A stretch of 64,000 bases of DNA from Bradyrhizobium diazoefficiens (GTDB taxonomy: Bacteria; Pseudomonadota; Alphaproteobacteria; Rhizobiales; Xanthobacteraceae), in assembly GCF_016616885.1 (NCBI RefSeq), contig NZ_CP067102.1:4740501-4804500 (forward strand), given 5' to 3'. The notes beneath the pieces were generated by a model. It was not told the DNA's origin. It saw nothing but the letters and a program-made list of their open reading frames with translations, and ran no database searches. Position numbers and translations under genes: made by a program. Within the stretch, counting starts at the first letter, position 1. Every line of letters begins with the position of its first letter. Positions 1 to 6,733 of the stretch are shown one piece after another.

Positions 1-93
1 ACGCGCCGCTGGCCCTCGATATGGTCGATGACGCGGATCATCGTCAGCATCGACTCGGTTTGTTGGCTCCATCTGCGTGAGGTCCCTGCAAGC

Positions 94-129
94 GTGGCCC
101 GGATGTCGCCCGCGCTCCATCCGGGCCAC
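94..129. repeat. GTAGCCCGGAT-family palindrome
   Basis: A perfect 12-bp inverted repeat (GTGGCCCGGATG at 94-105, its complement at 118-129) with a 12-nt loop. It resembles the repeats near 4939 and 52044 that carry the same CCCGGAT core, so it is probably one member of a dispersed family. Confidence 0.6.
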
Positions 130-136
130 TCGCTCC

Positions 137-340
137 TCACCGCTCATCATTGGCCACCGCTTTGCAGCGTGCCCGTCTTGCAGCTTGCCTTGCCGCTCTC
201 CTCGCAACCCAGCGCGCGCGAAACTGTTTTGCGGCACGAAAGGTCCGCGGTGCCACCACCTGAAAGGCCAAAGAGGCTATTCCGGCGACCACCCCTTTCA
301 CCACGTCGAAAGCGAAATCGGGTCCAAAATACTCCCACAC
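137..340 (-). CDS. Small hypothetical protein with basic C-terminus (67 aa)
   Basis: The start is chosen as GTG at 340 because AGGAGG lies at 348-353 with 7-nt spacing; the longer open frame to 397 would run back over the terminator. The product begins WEYFGPDFAFDVVKG, has a moderately hydrophobic segment (about residues 13-28) that could be a single weak membrane helix, then an Arg/Ala-rich tail. No known domain is recognised. It sits alone on the minus strand, just downstream of a rho-independent terminator, so it probably has its own promoter between 354 and 399. Existence is supported by the ribosome binding site; function is unknown. Confidence 0.5.
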   Translation of the reverse strand: MWEYFGPDFAFDVVKGVVAGIASLAFQVVAPRTFRAAKQFRARWVARRAARQAARRARCKAVANDER

Positions 341-398
341 GACCCTGCCTCCTTCTCGCGAAGGCTCCGCCGGGCGGAATGGGCAGATTGCGAACATG

Positions 399-426
399 AA
401 AAAGCCCCGTCCGTCACCGGCGGGGC
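399..426 (-). terminator. Rho-independent terminator
   Basis: On the minus strand a GC hairpin (GCCCCG / CGGGGC plus inner CCG/CGG, tetraloop) is followed directly by five U residues. The transcript it ends comes from above 426, where no convincing protein gene is visible. Confidence 0.75.
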
Positions 427-737
427 CTCGGGAAACTCTCTGTGCGCCTTGTTCAGCGCACGCGAAATCTCTCGGTACACCCGCTCATGGTGGACTCGAT
501 GAACCAGCTGCAAAGCATGGCCGTGAGATGAAAAACGCCCATAGCGATCACCCAGAAATTTCGAAATGCGAAGGCGCCAGATGCGCAATGCCAAACGTGC
601 GCATGAGAGGCCTGATGGCGGCAGATAAACAGACGGGACGGCGGCCGTCTGTAGCGTAATTCACAATTGCTGTATGACATTTTTTGGGCGCAGTGCGGTT
701 GGCCCTGCCGCTGCGCCCGCCAACACCCGCATAGCCC
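427..737. other. Gene-free stretch, possible small RNA on minus strand
   Basis: About 310 bases with no well-supported gene. Minus-strand frames through it are open, but they read straight through the terminator at 399-426 or lack a ribosome binding site. Since that terminator must end some transcript, a small RNA starting near 550-600 is possible; the promoter was not identified. Confidence 0.3.
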
Positions 738-819
738 GTAGGATGGGTGGAGCGGAGCGATACCCATCATCAGTCGTTCGGCAAAGCGATGGGTTTCGCA
801 AGGGCTCAACCCATCCTAC
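738..819. repeat. GTAGGATGGGT palindromic repeat (copy 1)
   Basis: Starts GTAGGATGGGTGGAGC and ends with the complementary ACCCATCCTAC; inside are ACCCATCATC and GATGGGTTTCGC, giving two nested hairpins. Full-length relatives lie at 3806 and 6162, shortened ones at 2954 and 9157. Confidence 0.85.
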
Positions 820-842
820 GAGCCGCGCAAGACAAAACCGGA

Positions 843-1139
843 TCACGGCTGTTCCTGCAGGATCGGTGCACCGAGTTCGTCGAAACGGAAGAGCTGAAAG
901 ACCCGCTGGCCGTTGAAGTCGAGGATTCTCAAATCATCGGTCTCGTGCAGATTGCTTTCGACCGCATGAAAATGCCCGCCATAGCGCTCCCTGGCGAGCG
1001 ACAACGGAACCTCAAACGCGACGAACTTGCCGATCCCTTTCTGACTGAGCACCTCAAGAACCTTCTGATCCTGTAGGGACTCATGCGAGGTGAGAATGAG
1101 CAGCGGACCGCTCGCCGTAAGCAGCAAAAGCGACTTCAT
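843..1139 (-). CDS. Conserved hypothetical protein (98 aa)
   Basis: ATG at 1139 is preceded by AAGGAGG (spacing about 5), a strong start. The first 15 residues (MKSLLLLTASGPLLI) are hydrophobic but lack a clear signal-peptide cleavage site, and the rest is a compact mixed alpha/beta sequence with SHESLQDQKVLEVLSQKGIGKFVAFEV, suggesting a small soluble domain. No family is recognised with certainty. Single gene between repeats; the end overlaps the flank of the palindromic repeat at 738-819. Function unknown. Confidence 0.6.
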   Translation of the reverse strand: MKSLLLLTASGPLLILTSHESLQDQKVLEVLSQKGIGKFVAFEVPLSLARERYGGHFHAVESNLHETDDLRILDFNGQRVFQLFRFDELGAPILQEQP

Positions 1140-1160
1140 CGGGGCCTCCTTCGCAATTGC

Positions 1161-1257
1161 GGTGCCAGTGCACTAAATTGATCCGCTATCGCCGCCCTGC
1201 TGGATTTCCGGCATCGGCTCACGTTTGGTGGGCGGCATAATTTAGTGCACCGTCACC
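1161..1257. repeat. MITE-like element with terminal inverted repeats
   Basis: A perfect 12-bp inverted repeat, GTGCACTAAATT at 1168-1179 and AATTTAGTGCAC at 1239-1250, is extended outward to GGTG...CACC, giving termini that match at 16 of 19 positions over a 97-bp unit. The interior codes for nothing. No target duplication is obvious. The shape fits a miniature inverted-repeat element or a deletion remnant of an insertion sequence. Confidence 0.55.
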
Positions 1258-1292
1258 GTATACCGCAGCTCGACGAGCGCGCGCGGTCTTGT

Positions 1293-1311
1293 CTCGCCGA
1301 AGCTCGGCGAG
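1293..1311 (-). terminator. Hairpin downstream of exported protein gene
   Basis: A perfect 8-bp stem (CTCGCCGA / TCGGCGAG, loop AGC) lies 46 bases beyond the minus-strand stop at 1357. There is no U-run, so it may only stabilise the 3' end. Confidence 0.35.
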
Positions 1312-1356
1312 TGAATGCGGACAAGTCCTCGAGCACCTGAATTTGAGTATCGGACT

Positions 1357-1650
1357 TCAGTACCCGGACTTTGTGCTCGAGCCAGTGGCTGGCCTCGTGC
1401 TTGCGCCGGTGGTTTGACCTGGAGCGTAGTTGGACGCGCCGGCGTGGGTCTTCTTCGAGGATTTCGCGTGGTGCATCGCGTGATGCATCTTATGTCCGGG
1501 AGCGTAGCTGGAAGCGCCCGGCTCGCCTTTCTTGGAACCCGTTTGCTGCATCTCCTGGCCAGGCGCCTTGCTCGATACGCCCTGAGCCAGCACGGCCGGT
1601 GCCATGGCCATGGCAACAGCAGCAGAGAGCGCGATGATCGTCGTTTTCAT
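1357..1650 (-). CDS. Small exported low-complexity protein
   Basis: The start at 1650 (MKTTIIALSAA) is preceded by GGAGGA, and the residues from there form a signal peptide ending near VLAQG (about residue 23). The mature part is low complexity and basic: the motif (A/S)xxYAPGxK/QxxH recurs (SYAPGHKMHHAMHHAK, NYAPGQT, KAPGQEM), with a His/Met-rich run. The protein is likely periplasmic. His-Met richness could suggest metal contact, but that is speculation. Small proteins of this build are common in Bradyrhizobium; no function is known to me. Confidence 0.65.
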   Translation of the reverse strand: MKTTIIALSAAVAMAMAPAVLAQGVSSKAPGQEMQQTGSKKGEPGASSYAPGHKMHHAMHHAKSSKKTHAGASNYAPGQTTGASTRPATGSSTKSGY

Positions 1651-1872
1651 GATGTCCTCCTCCGACAAGCCCCCCAATGCAACGAAATGATCCCGATGCC
1701 CGTTCCTTCGAACGAATGTTCATGAGTGTAGGATTCCCAGCCGGGAGCGCAGGGAGGAAGACGGTTGGCCTGTGGAATGACGCGTTTGGAGGGAGAGGAA
1801 CCAATCAACCTCCATTGCTTTGGGATGTGCTGCCCTCCATTGCCGATGGTAGTGGCAGGTTGAGAGGCGAAA

Positions 1873-2103
1873 ATGTTCCTGATGGGACTTGGCGCGCTGC
1901 TCATCTTCGGCGGACTGCTCTACATGGTGCGCGCCACGATTTGGCGGGGCCCCCTTAGCGGTCGGGATTCGTCTCGACCCGTTCGCGGCACGCTTGAACC
2001 GCCTCGTCGAGGCCTGGGATTTCTTGGGATCGCATCGAACTGGCCTGGAATTGTCCTGATCGCCGCCGGTGCGGTGCTGATGGCGTCAGGCGCGAGCCTC
2101 TAG
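1873..2103 (+). CDS. Small two-helix membrane protein (76 aa)
   Basis: ATG at 1873 is preceded by GAGAGGCG. Two hydrophobic segments, residues 1-20 (FLMGLGALLIFGGLLYMV) and about 54-76 (WPGIVLIAAGAVLMASGASL), flank a polar basic loop (RGPLSGRDSSRPVRGT), predicting an inner-membrane hairpin. No known domain. The minus-strand neighbour at 1357-1650 diverges from it. Function unknown. Confidence 0.6.
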   Translation: MFLMGLGALLIFGGLLYMVRATIWRGPLSGRDSSRPVRGTLEPPRRGLGFLGIASNWPGIVLIAAGAVLMASGASL

Positions 2104-2186
2104 GTCCGGCTTGTCGATACAAAGCAAGCGCAGCCCGGATGAGCGACGCGACGTCCGGGGAATGCTTCGGCGACAACAGCGCGACC

Positions 2187-2870
2187 CTACTCTCGCGCCC
2201 GGCGAACCGCCTCCTCCAGTTTGATCCTCTGCTTGTCCCAGCGCGCTTCCTCCACTCCGGCGCGTTCATCCAGCGCAGCGCGCTCCGCTTCGATCTCGTC
2301 CACCCGCGCCTGGTGGTCCCGCCTCGCCCTGTCCAGCGCCGCCCGGGCGGCCGCGACCGCCTTCTCGCGGCGCGCGCGCTCCCTGGCGCGGGCGGCCTCT
2401 TCCTTGCGGCGTGCGCTTTCGCGTCGCTGCTCCTCCTTCGCAAATGAGGCGGCGGCCCTGCGCGCGTCCTGATCGTCGATCTTGCGGGAGGACTTTTTTG
2501 CGGTCTTGGCCGCACGCTTCTTCGGCTTGGACCTTGCCTTGGACCTTGACCGTGGCTTGTCCTCGTCCTCGGCGAGATCGGTCGGCAGTTCGGCGTGCTC
2601 GGTGAACGGGCCGTCCGATCCGACCGGGCGCCTGAGCACGACACCGGGGGCTGCCATGGTCGCGGCGACGATATCGGCGTCGTCGGTCTCCTTCGCGATA
2701 CCCTGATGGAACAGGTTGGACTTGGCGCCCCAGGCGTCCAACGCCGCCTTCATCGAGGGTGCGGCGACCGCCTGGTCGTAGAAGCCGAGCGAGGTCTGGT
2801 AGGTCTTCAGTTTTCTTGACAGTTTCCCTGACAGTTTTCTTGACGGTTTCCCTGACGGTTTTCTTGGCAT
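2187..2870 (-). CDS. Lys/Arg-Ala-rich coiled-coil protein (227 aa)
   Basis: Begins with five tetrapeptide repeats (PSGK/PSRK/LSGK/LSRK), then a globular stretch (about residues 22-90: TYQTSLGFYDQAVAAPSMKAALDAWGAKSN) and a long charged segment, basic at 105-130 (SRSKARSKPKKRAAKTAKK) and helical with Ala/Arg/Glu heptads to the end, a predicted coiled coil. Annotation pipelines often call such proteins TolA-like or cell-envelope biogenesis from composition alone; that is not evidence of function. It lacks a membrane anchor, so it is probably cytoplasmic; the basic repeats could bind nucleic acid. GAGGCG precedes the ATG. Confidence 0.65.
   Translation of the reverse strand: MPRKPSGKPSRKLSGKLSRKLKTYQTSLGFYDQAVAAPSMKAALDAWGAKSNLFHQGIAKETDDADIVAATMAAPGVVLRRPVGSDGPFTEHAELPTDLAEDEDKPRSRSKARSKPKKRAAKTAKKSSRKIDDQDARRAAASFAKEEQRRESARRKEEAARARERARREKAVAAARAALDRARRDHQARVDEIEAERAALDERAGVEEARWDKQRIKLEEAVRRARE
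2811..2870 (-). repeat. Five 12-bp tandem repeats at a gene start
   Basis: Five consecutive 12-bp units (TTTTCTTGACAG / TTTCCCTGACGG alternating) encode the N-terminal tetrapeptides of the 2187-2870 gene, including its start codon. Alternation of two unit types suggests growth by duplication of a 24-bp pair. Confidence 0.85.
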
Positions 2871-2953
2871 GTCGCCTCACGGCTTGGTATTGCGGTCTAC
2901 AGGGGCCGTGGATACAGGCGCAGCCTCGAAGCGCTGCACATCATCCCGTCGGG

Positions 2954-2985
2954 TCATGGGTTCCGCAACGGCTCAACCCATCCTA
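2954..2985. repeat. Half copy of the GTAGGATGGGT repeat
   Basis: Only the right arm remains (ATGGGTTCCGC ... CTCAACCCATCCTAC). It lies directly upstream of the lytic transglycosylase gene. Confidence 0.7.
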
Positions 2986-3003
2986 CCCGCTCCCACAAGC
3001 TCC

Positions 3004-3801
3004 ATGCCAAGGAAAAGCAACCGCCTGCTCCCTCGCCTTCGCAGCCTTCGGCGCGGCGCCCGGCGGGCCCGAAAAACGTTCGCCCGCGCGCCGCGGATGG
3101 TCCGGATCGCAGGCGGCGTGGCGATGCTGCTTGCGGTCGCAACGCTCACGAACATCGTCTATCAAATGATCCGCAAGCCGACCGAGCTGTTCGTCTTCGT
3201 CGGCAATTCCCTCGACAAGGAGCCGGCCGAGATCTGGCGGCAATACGGGCCGCTGTTCCGCACCTATTCCACCGCGACGATCACGCCCGAATTGCTGGCA
3301 GCACTTGCGCAGGTCGAGAGTTCGGGCAATCCGGTGGCGCGCACCTACTGGCGCTGGCGATGGAGTTTTAACCCGCTCGCGATCTACAAGCCCGCCTCCT
3401 CGTCCGTCGGCCTCTACCAGATGACCGATCCGGCCTTCAGCGAGGCCGCGCGGTTCTGTGTTCGCGGTAACGCGGTGACTGATACCGGCTGCGGCTTCAC
3501 TGGCCTTTACACCCGCGCGATCCCGAGCCACGCCATCGAGCTGGCTTCGGTGTATCTGGATCGCCAGGTGGCACTGGTTCTCAGCCTCGCGGGCGATGTG
3601 AGGGCAAGCGCGCGCGAGAGACAGGATCTCGCCGCCTTCATCCATCTCTGCGGCGCGGGTCCCGCCACAGCCTTTGCGCGCCGCAAGTTTCAGATGATGC
3701 CAGGCGAGCGCTGCGGCGATCACCTCGTCGCAAGCTATGTCGCCAGGGTCAACGCGATGAAGCGGCAGTTTCAGCGTCTTGCGGCGGATGACGGAGGTTA
3801 G
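3004..3801 (+). CDS. Lytic transglycosylase (SLT domain), membrane-anchored
   Basis: Murein-cleaving enzyme family. The chosen start (MPRKSNRLLPRL) gives a basic N-terminus followed by one membrane helix (about residues 37-57, GGVAMLLAVATLTNIVYQMI). The catalytic domain follows: ITPELLAALAQVESSGNP has the family's catalytic Glu in the A-x-x-E-S-S-G-N motif, then SSVGLYQMTDPAF matches the G-L-x-Q-(M/I)-x motif. The rest is helical with two Cys pairs likely bridged in the periplasm. The gene stands alone, followed by a palindromic repeat. A degraded copy of its 3' end lies at 6076-6147. An upstream in-frame ATG at 2869 is rejected because that extension covers a repeat. Confidence 0.85.
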   Translation: MPRKSNRLLPRLRSLRRGARRARKTFARAPRMVRIAGGVAMLLAVATLTNIVYQMIRKPTELFVFVGNSLDKEPAEIWRQYGPLFRTYSTATITPELLAALAQVESSGNPVARTYWRWRWSFNPLAIYKPASSSVGLYQMTDPAFSEAARFCVRGNAVTDTGCGFTGLYTRAIPSHAIELASVYLDRQVALVLSLAGDVRASARERQDLAAFIHLCGAGPATAFARRKFQMMPGERCGDHLVASYVARVNAMKRQFQRLAADDGG

Positions 3802-3805
3802 TGCC

Positions 3806-3885
3806 GTAGGATGGGTCGAGCTCTTGCGAAACCCATCATTCCACGGCGCCGATTGATGGGTTTCACTGCGCTCTACCCATCCTAC
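3806..3885. repeat. GTAGGATGGGT palindromic repeat (copy 2)
   Basis: Full-length element beginning four bases after the transglycosylase stop codon. Both outer arms (GTAGGATGGGT / ACCCATCCTAC) and both inner arms (ACCCATC / GATGGGT) are intact. It may act as a 3'-end hairpin for that gene and for the convergent gene ending at 3897. Confidence 0.85.
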
Positions 3886-3896
3886 GAGCTACGAGC

Positions 3897-4595
3897 TCAA
3901 CTCTCTGGCTCACGCTCGGGAATCATATCCCGGATCTCCACAAGCGCCTCCAAGGCCATTTCGCAGGCCCTGTCGATGAATTCCTCGCCCCGCGGCGTCG
4001 CGTTGATCAGGCTTCTCATCTCCGCTTGATACTGGCCTTTCGCGAGGTTCAACCGGTTCAGCGCGGACGACACGACGTGATGGGTGATGGCCGGAGATTG
4101 CGCGATCTCGCCCAGCGCTGAACGATCGTACAAATGGATCGCGGCAAGATCGAAGGCGTCGCGCGCCGCGTAGGTTGATGCGCGATAGACCAGTTTCTTG
4201 GTCGCGATTTCCGCGGACCGCTCCGCCGCAATGGAGCGCTCGCCAAATCTCAGCTCATATGTCGGATTGCCGGTGTATGTCGGGGCGTTCAGGAAATCGA
4301 TCTCGCCGACGTCGCGCAGGATGAGTTTCAGGTACTTGCCTGGCCATTGCCAACTATCACACAGCGACTTCGTCACCACGTTCATGTTCGGCGCGAGGTT
4401 CTTCAAGACGGTGCTTGAATCCAGGAAAATATCGACATCGTAGCTGATCCGATGATCCAGGATCTGCGCCAGGGCAGTGCCGCCGCCGAACGTCCACGGT
4501 CCGGAACCCCCCTCCAGACTATCGAGTGCGACCAGCGCCTTCTGCAGGAGATCTTCCCACCTCGAAGGAAGCCATCTCCCTGACCCATCTTTCAT
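3897..4595 (-). CDS. AbiEii/AbiGii-type nucleotidyltransferase (toxin-like)
   Basis: The signature FGGGTALAQILDHRISYDVD shows the nucleotidyltransferase core: GG-T followed by the D-x-D metal-binding pair, as in AbiEii toxins of abortive-infection and toxin-antitoxin systems. A second conserved block is KLVYRASTYAARDAFDLAAI (the R-x-x-x-R-D-x-x-D region of the family). About 232 aa with the start at 4595 (GGAG, spacing 6). It overlaps the upstream gene by 77 bases, so the two are co-transcribed. The partner is not a recognisable AbiEi winged-helix antitoxin, so a toxin-antitoxin role is plausible but unproven; substrate (tRNA or protein) is unknown. Confidence 0.75.
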   Translation of the reverse strand: MKDGSGRWLPSRWEDLLQKALVALDSLEGGSGPWTFGGGTALAQILDHRISYDVDIFLDSSTVLKNLAPNMNVVTKSLCDSWQWPGKYLKLILRDVGEIDFLNAPTYTGNPTYELRFGERSIAAERSAEIATKKLVYRASTYAARDAFDLAAIHLYDRSALGEIAQSPAITHHVVSSALNRLNLAKGQYQAEMRSLINATPRGEEFIDRACEMALEALVEIRDMIPEREPES

Positions 4596-4920
4596 TCTCG
4601 GACTCCGTGACCTGCCAGGCATCGATTGCCTTCAATAACTCGTCGAACGTCACGATATGATCAACGACGAGACTGTGGATGACTGATACATCGACCTCGT
4701 CGAACAGCGCCTGCACGTATACGCGCCATTTTTGTTCGGAAATGTCTCCCTTCAGACATGCCAGCAGAGTGCCTTCGTCGATGCTAGCAGGCATCGGCGT
4801 ATTGATCGTCGTCACGGCTGCCGTCAGGTTGTCGAACGCACTTTGCGACATTTCCACACTATGGTGCCATTCGGAGAAAGCCTCAACCGGCGCCCCCGCT
4901 TCATCGTTAACCCGGGTCAC
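4519..4920 (-). CDS. Unknown partner of the AbiEii-like protein (133 aa)
   Basis: First gene of a two-gene unit; its 3' end overlaps the nucleotidyltransferase by 77 bases, implying translational coupling. The sequence is acidic and predicted helical (SQSAFDNLTAAVTTINTPM, WRVYVQALFDEVDVSVIHSLV, TFDELLKAIDAWQ), with no winged helix-turn-helix or other domain I recognise. Position and size fit an antitoxin-like or regulatory partner. Downstream of a GTAGCCCGGAT hairpin that separates it from the desaturase gene. Confidence 0.6.
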   Translation of the reverse strand: MTRVNDEAGAPVEAFSEWHHSVEMSQSAFDNLTAAVTTINTPMPASIDEGTLLACLKGDISEQKWRVYVQALFDEVDVSVIHSLVVDHIVTFDELLKAIDAWQVTESENERWVREMASFEVGRSPAEGAGRTR

Positions 4921-4938
4921 GCGGTAGTCTTGGAGACC

Positions 4939-4973
4939 GCAGCCCGGATTGCGCGAAGCGAAATCCGGGCTAC
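4939..4973. repeat. GTAGCCCGGAT-family hairpin between genes
   Basis: A perfect 10-bp stem (AGCCCGGATT at 4941-4950, AATCCGGGCT at 4962-4971) placed eight bases beyond the desaturase stop and 20 bases before the next minus-strand start; it may act as a transcript 3'-end structure. Confidence 0.7.
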
Positions 4974-4980
4974 AGGTCCA

Positions 4981-6003
4981 TCAGACCATCGCTTCCGGTT
5001 CTGGCACGGAACGTTTTCCGCCGTCCGATGCACCCGGCGTCCGCCTTCGGGCCGAGAAAATGTCGTGCACGAGCCCGAGCTTGCCAAGCCCCAGGATGAT
5101 CAGGCCGTTGATGTCGATCTCGTACCAGGCGTGCGAGAGATAAGCGTCGCGCGGAAACCGGTGATGGTTGTTGTGCAGCCCTTCGCCGAAGGTGAGGATC
5201 GTGGTCACCAGCTCGTTGGTGGTGCCGTCGTCGAGCTCGAAGCGGCGGTAGCCCCAGCGACCGTCGCTGTGGCAGACCGAGTTGACCAGCGAGGTCGCCA
5301 TGGTCATGAGGTAGCTGCGGAACAGGCCGGAGAACAACACGCAGCCGATCATCGTGTGCACGCCGCCGAACGCGTAGCCGAGGGCCGCCGGAATGATCAG
5401 CGCCGACAGCGCGTACCAGTACCAGCGCGTCCTGGTGAAGAACATGGCGATCGGGTCGGCCAGAATATCCCTGGCGTAGTATTCGGAATCGGTGGTGGCC
5501 TGGTCCCACACCCAGCCGCCCTGCGCATGCCCCATACCCTTGGCGAAGCCTTCGATGCTATTGCCGAAGCCGTCATAGTAAGGGCTGTGGACGTCGCCGG
5601 GCTTGTCGGAGTGAAGATGGTGCCGGCGATGGTTGCTCACCCACTTCAGGATCGAGCCCTGCACCGCCATCGTGGCGATCGCAGCGAGGATCGTCCGCAT
5701 CACCGGACCGCAGCGGTAGCTCCGGTGGACGAAGTAGCGATGCATGAAGCCGATCCCCATCGTGGTCAGCATGAACATGCCGGCGAAGACCGAGATCTCC
5801 ACCCACCCGATGCCTTGCGTGAAAGCCCAGACCAGCGCCCCGATCGAGCCTGCGATCATCATGGCGAACGAGATGTAGGAATCCCGAAATTTGGCGTCGA
5901 CCACCGGGCCGTCGACCAGCACCCCCGGCGGCATTTTGGGCGGCGTTGTCCGGTCCGAACCTTGCGCCGGAACCACATCCTCAATTGCAGTCATTGCGGC
6001 CAT
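4981..6003 (-). CDS. Fatty acid desaturase (membrane, delta-9 type)
   Basis: A 340-residue integral membrane di-iron desaturase. The three histidine boxes that bind iron are present: HRYFVHR, HRRHHLHSD and HNNHHRFP. Hydrophobic segments lie around residues 40-85, 95-115 and 185-225. This family places a double bond in saturated acyl chains to adjust membrane fluidity; whether the substrate is acyl-CoA or a phospholipid cannot be told. Start taken at 6003 (MAAMTAIEDV); MTAIEDV at 5994 is an alternative, and the ribosome binding site is weak for both. Upstream coding extension is rejected because it runs through a pseudogene remnant and a repeat. Confidence 0.85.
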   Translation of the reverse strand: MAAMTAIEDVVPAQGSDRTTPPKMPPGVLVDGPVVDAKFRDSYISFAMMIAGSIGALVWAFTQGIGWVEISVFAGMFMLTTMGIGFMHRYFVHRSYRCGPVMRTILAAIATMAVQGSILKWVSNHRRHHLHSDKPGDVHSPYYDGFGNSIEGFAKGMGHAQGGWVWDQATTDSEYYARDILADPIAMFFTRTRWYWYALSALIIPAALGYAFGGVHTMIGCVLFSGLFRSYLMTMATSLVNSVCHSDGRWGYRRFELDDGTTNELVTTILTFGEGLHNNHHRFPRDAYLSHAWYEIDINGLIILGLGKLGLVHDIFSARRRTPGASDGGKRSVPEPEAMV

Positions 6004-6075
6004 TCCATTGATGGAAAACCAACCCTTCTGCAACGCAGGGTACAGACGACGGTTATTTTGGGCAACCCGTGGAAG

Positions 6076-6147
6076 CGCGGTGCGGCGATCACCTCGTCGA
6101 AAGCTATCCCGGGGGTTAACGCGATGAAGCGGCGGTTTCAGCGGTAA
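6076..6147 (+). pseudogene. Remnant of a lytic transglycosylase 3' end
   Basis: Bases 6081-6143 align with 3712-3776, the last part of the intact transglycosylase gene, with roughly 56 of 63 positions identical and a net 2-base deletion. The tail NAMKRRFQR matches NAMKRQFQR of the intact protein and is followed by a stop. A full GTAGGATGGGT repeat follows 15 bases later, as at the intact gene. Confidence 0.75.
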
Positions 6148-6161
6148 GCTCGCGCGGCCCT

Positions 6162-6240
6162 GTAGGATGGGTAGAGCGCGGCGAAACCCATCATTCCACG
6201 ACTGACATTGATGGGTTTCGCTTCGCTCTACCCATCCTAC
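6162..6240. repeat. GTAGGATGGGT palindromic repeat (copy 3)
   Basis: Full-length copy (GTAGGATGGGTAGAGC ... CTCTACCCATCCTAC) just before the convergent end of the 6254-6529 gene and after the transglycosylase remnant. Confidence 0.85.
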
Positions 6241-6253
6241 GATTAGTCGGTCG

Positions 6254-6529
6254 CTACCACCAATACGGCCAGCGCCACCCCTCATAGCGAACATAGGACG
6301 GCACCAGCGGCGGGCCGTAGGGATCGACGCGGTCGTCCTCGGGGCGATAACGATAGCGCGGAACAACATTGTAATCCCACGGCGTCGGCCTGAGCACCGG
6401 GACCTCCACCCGCAGCCGTGATTCAGGAACGGCTTGCACCCTTCGCACCCGGGCTTCGGCACCGGACATCCCGAGGTTGCACAGCACCAGTGCGGCTCCG
6501 AGCGCGCACGCGACAGTCATGATCTTCAT
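6254..6529 (-). CDS. Small exported Tyr/Pro/Arg-rich protein (91 aa)
   Basis: AAGGAGA precedes the ATG. The signal peptide covers MKIMTVACALGAALVLCNLGMSGAEA (cleavage near residue 26). The mature part is basic and aromatic (VVPRYRYRPEDDRVDPYGPPLVPSYVRYEGWRWPYWW) and ends in a Trp/Tyr cluster. It is probably periplasmic or envelope associated. Similar short exported proteins are frequent in Bradyrhizobium, but no function is known to me. Confidence 0.65.
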   Translation of the reverse strand: MKIMTVACALGAALVLCNLGMSGAEARVRRVQAVPESRLRVEVPVLRPTPWDYNVVPRYRYRPEDDRVDPYGPPLVPSYVRYEGWRWPYWW

Positions 6530-6733
6530 GCGTTGGTCTCCTTGCCTTCAGAGTGCAAAAGGACGCAAAGCAAGGCAAGCGATTTCGCTGTCGGCCTGGA
6601 TGAACGACGCCCGCGCCCCCCCAGCGATACCTCGCCATAATTTCTCCCTTGCGCGCGTTGTCTCATGCTGCGGCGAGGACTATCGTTGCGGTGATCTCGG
6701 ACTGCCGCCCTCATTCCGTTGACGCAAGAGTGA

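Noticed and set aside
298..594. 98-codon minus-strand frame over the terminator at 399-426
   Set aside because: It would read through a strong rho-independent terminator and has no ribosome binding site.
2187..2870. TolA assignment
   Set aside because: Similarity is only in Ala/Lys/Arg/Glu-rich composition; there is no membrane anchor or TolA C-terminal domain.
4732..6147. Plus-strand open frame of 471 codons across the desaturase
   Set aside because: Antisense to the His-box desaturase. Only its last 24 codons have meaning, as a transglycosylase remnant.
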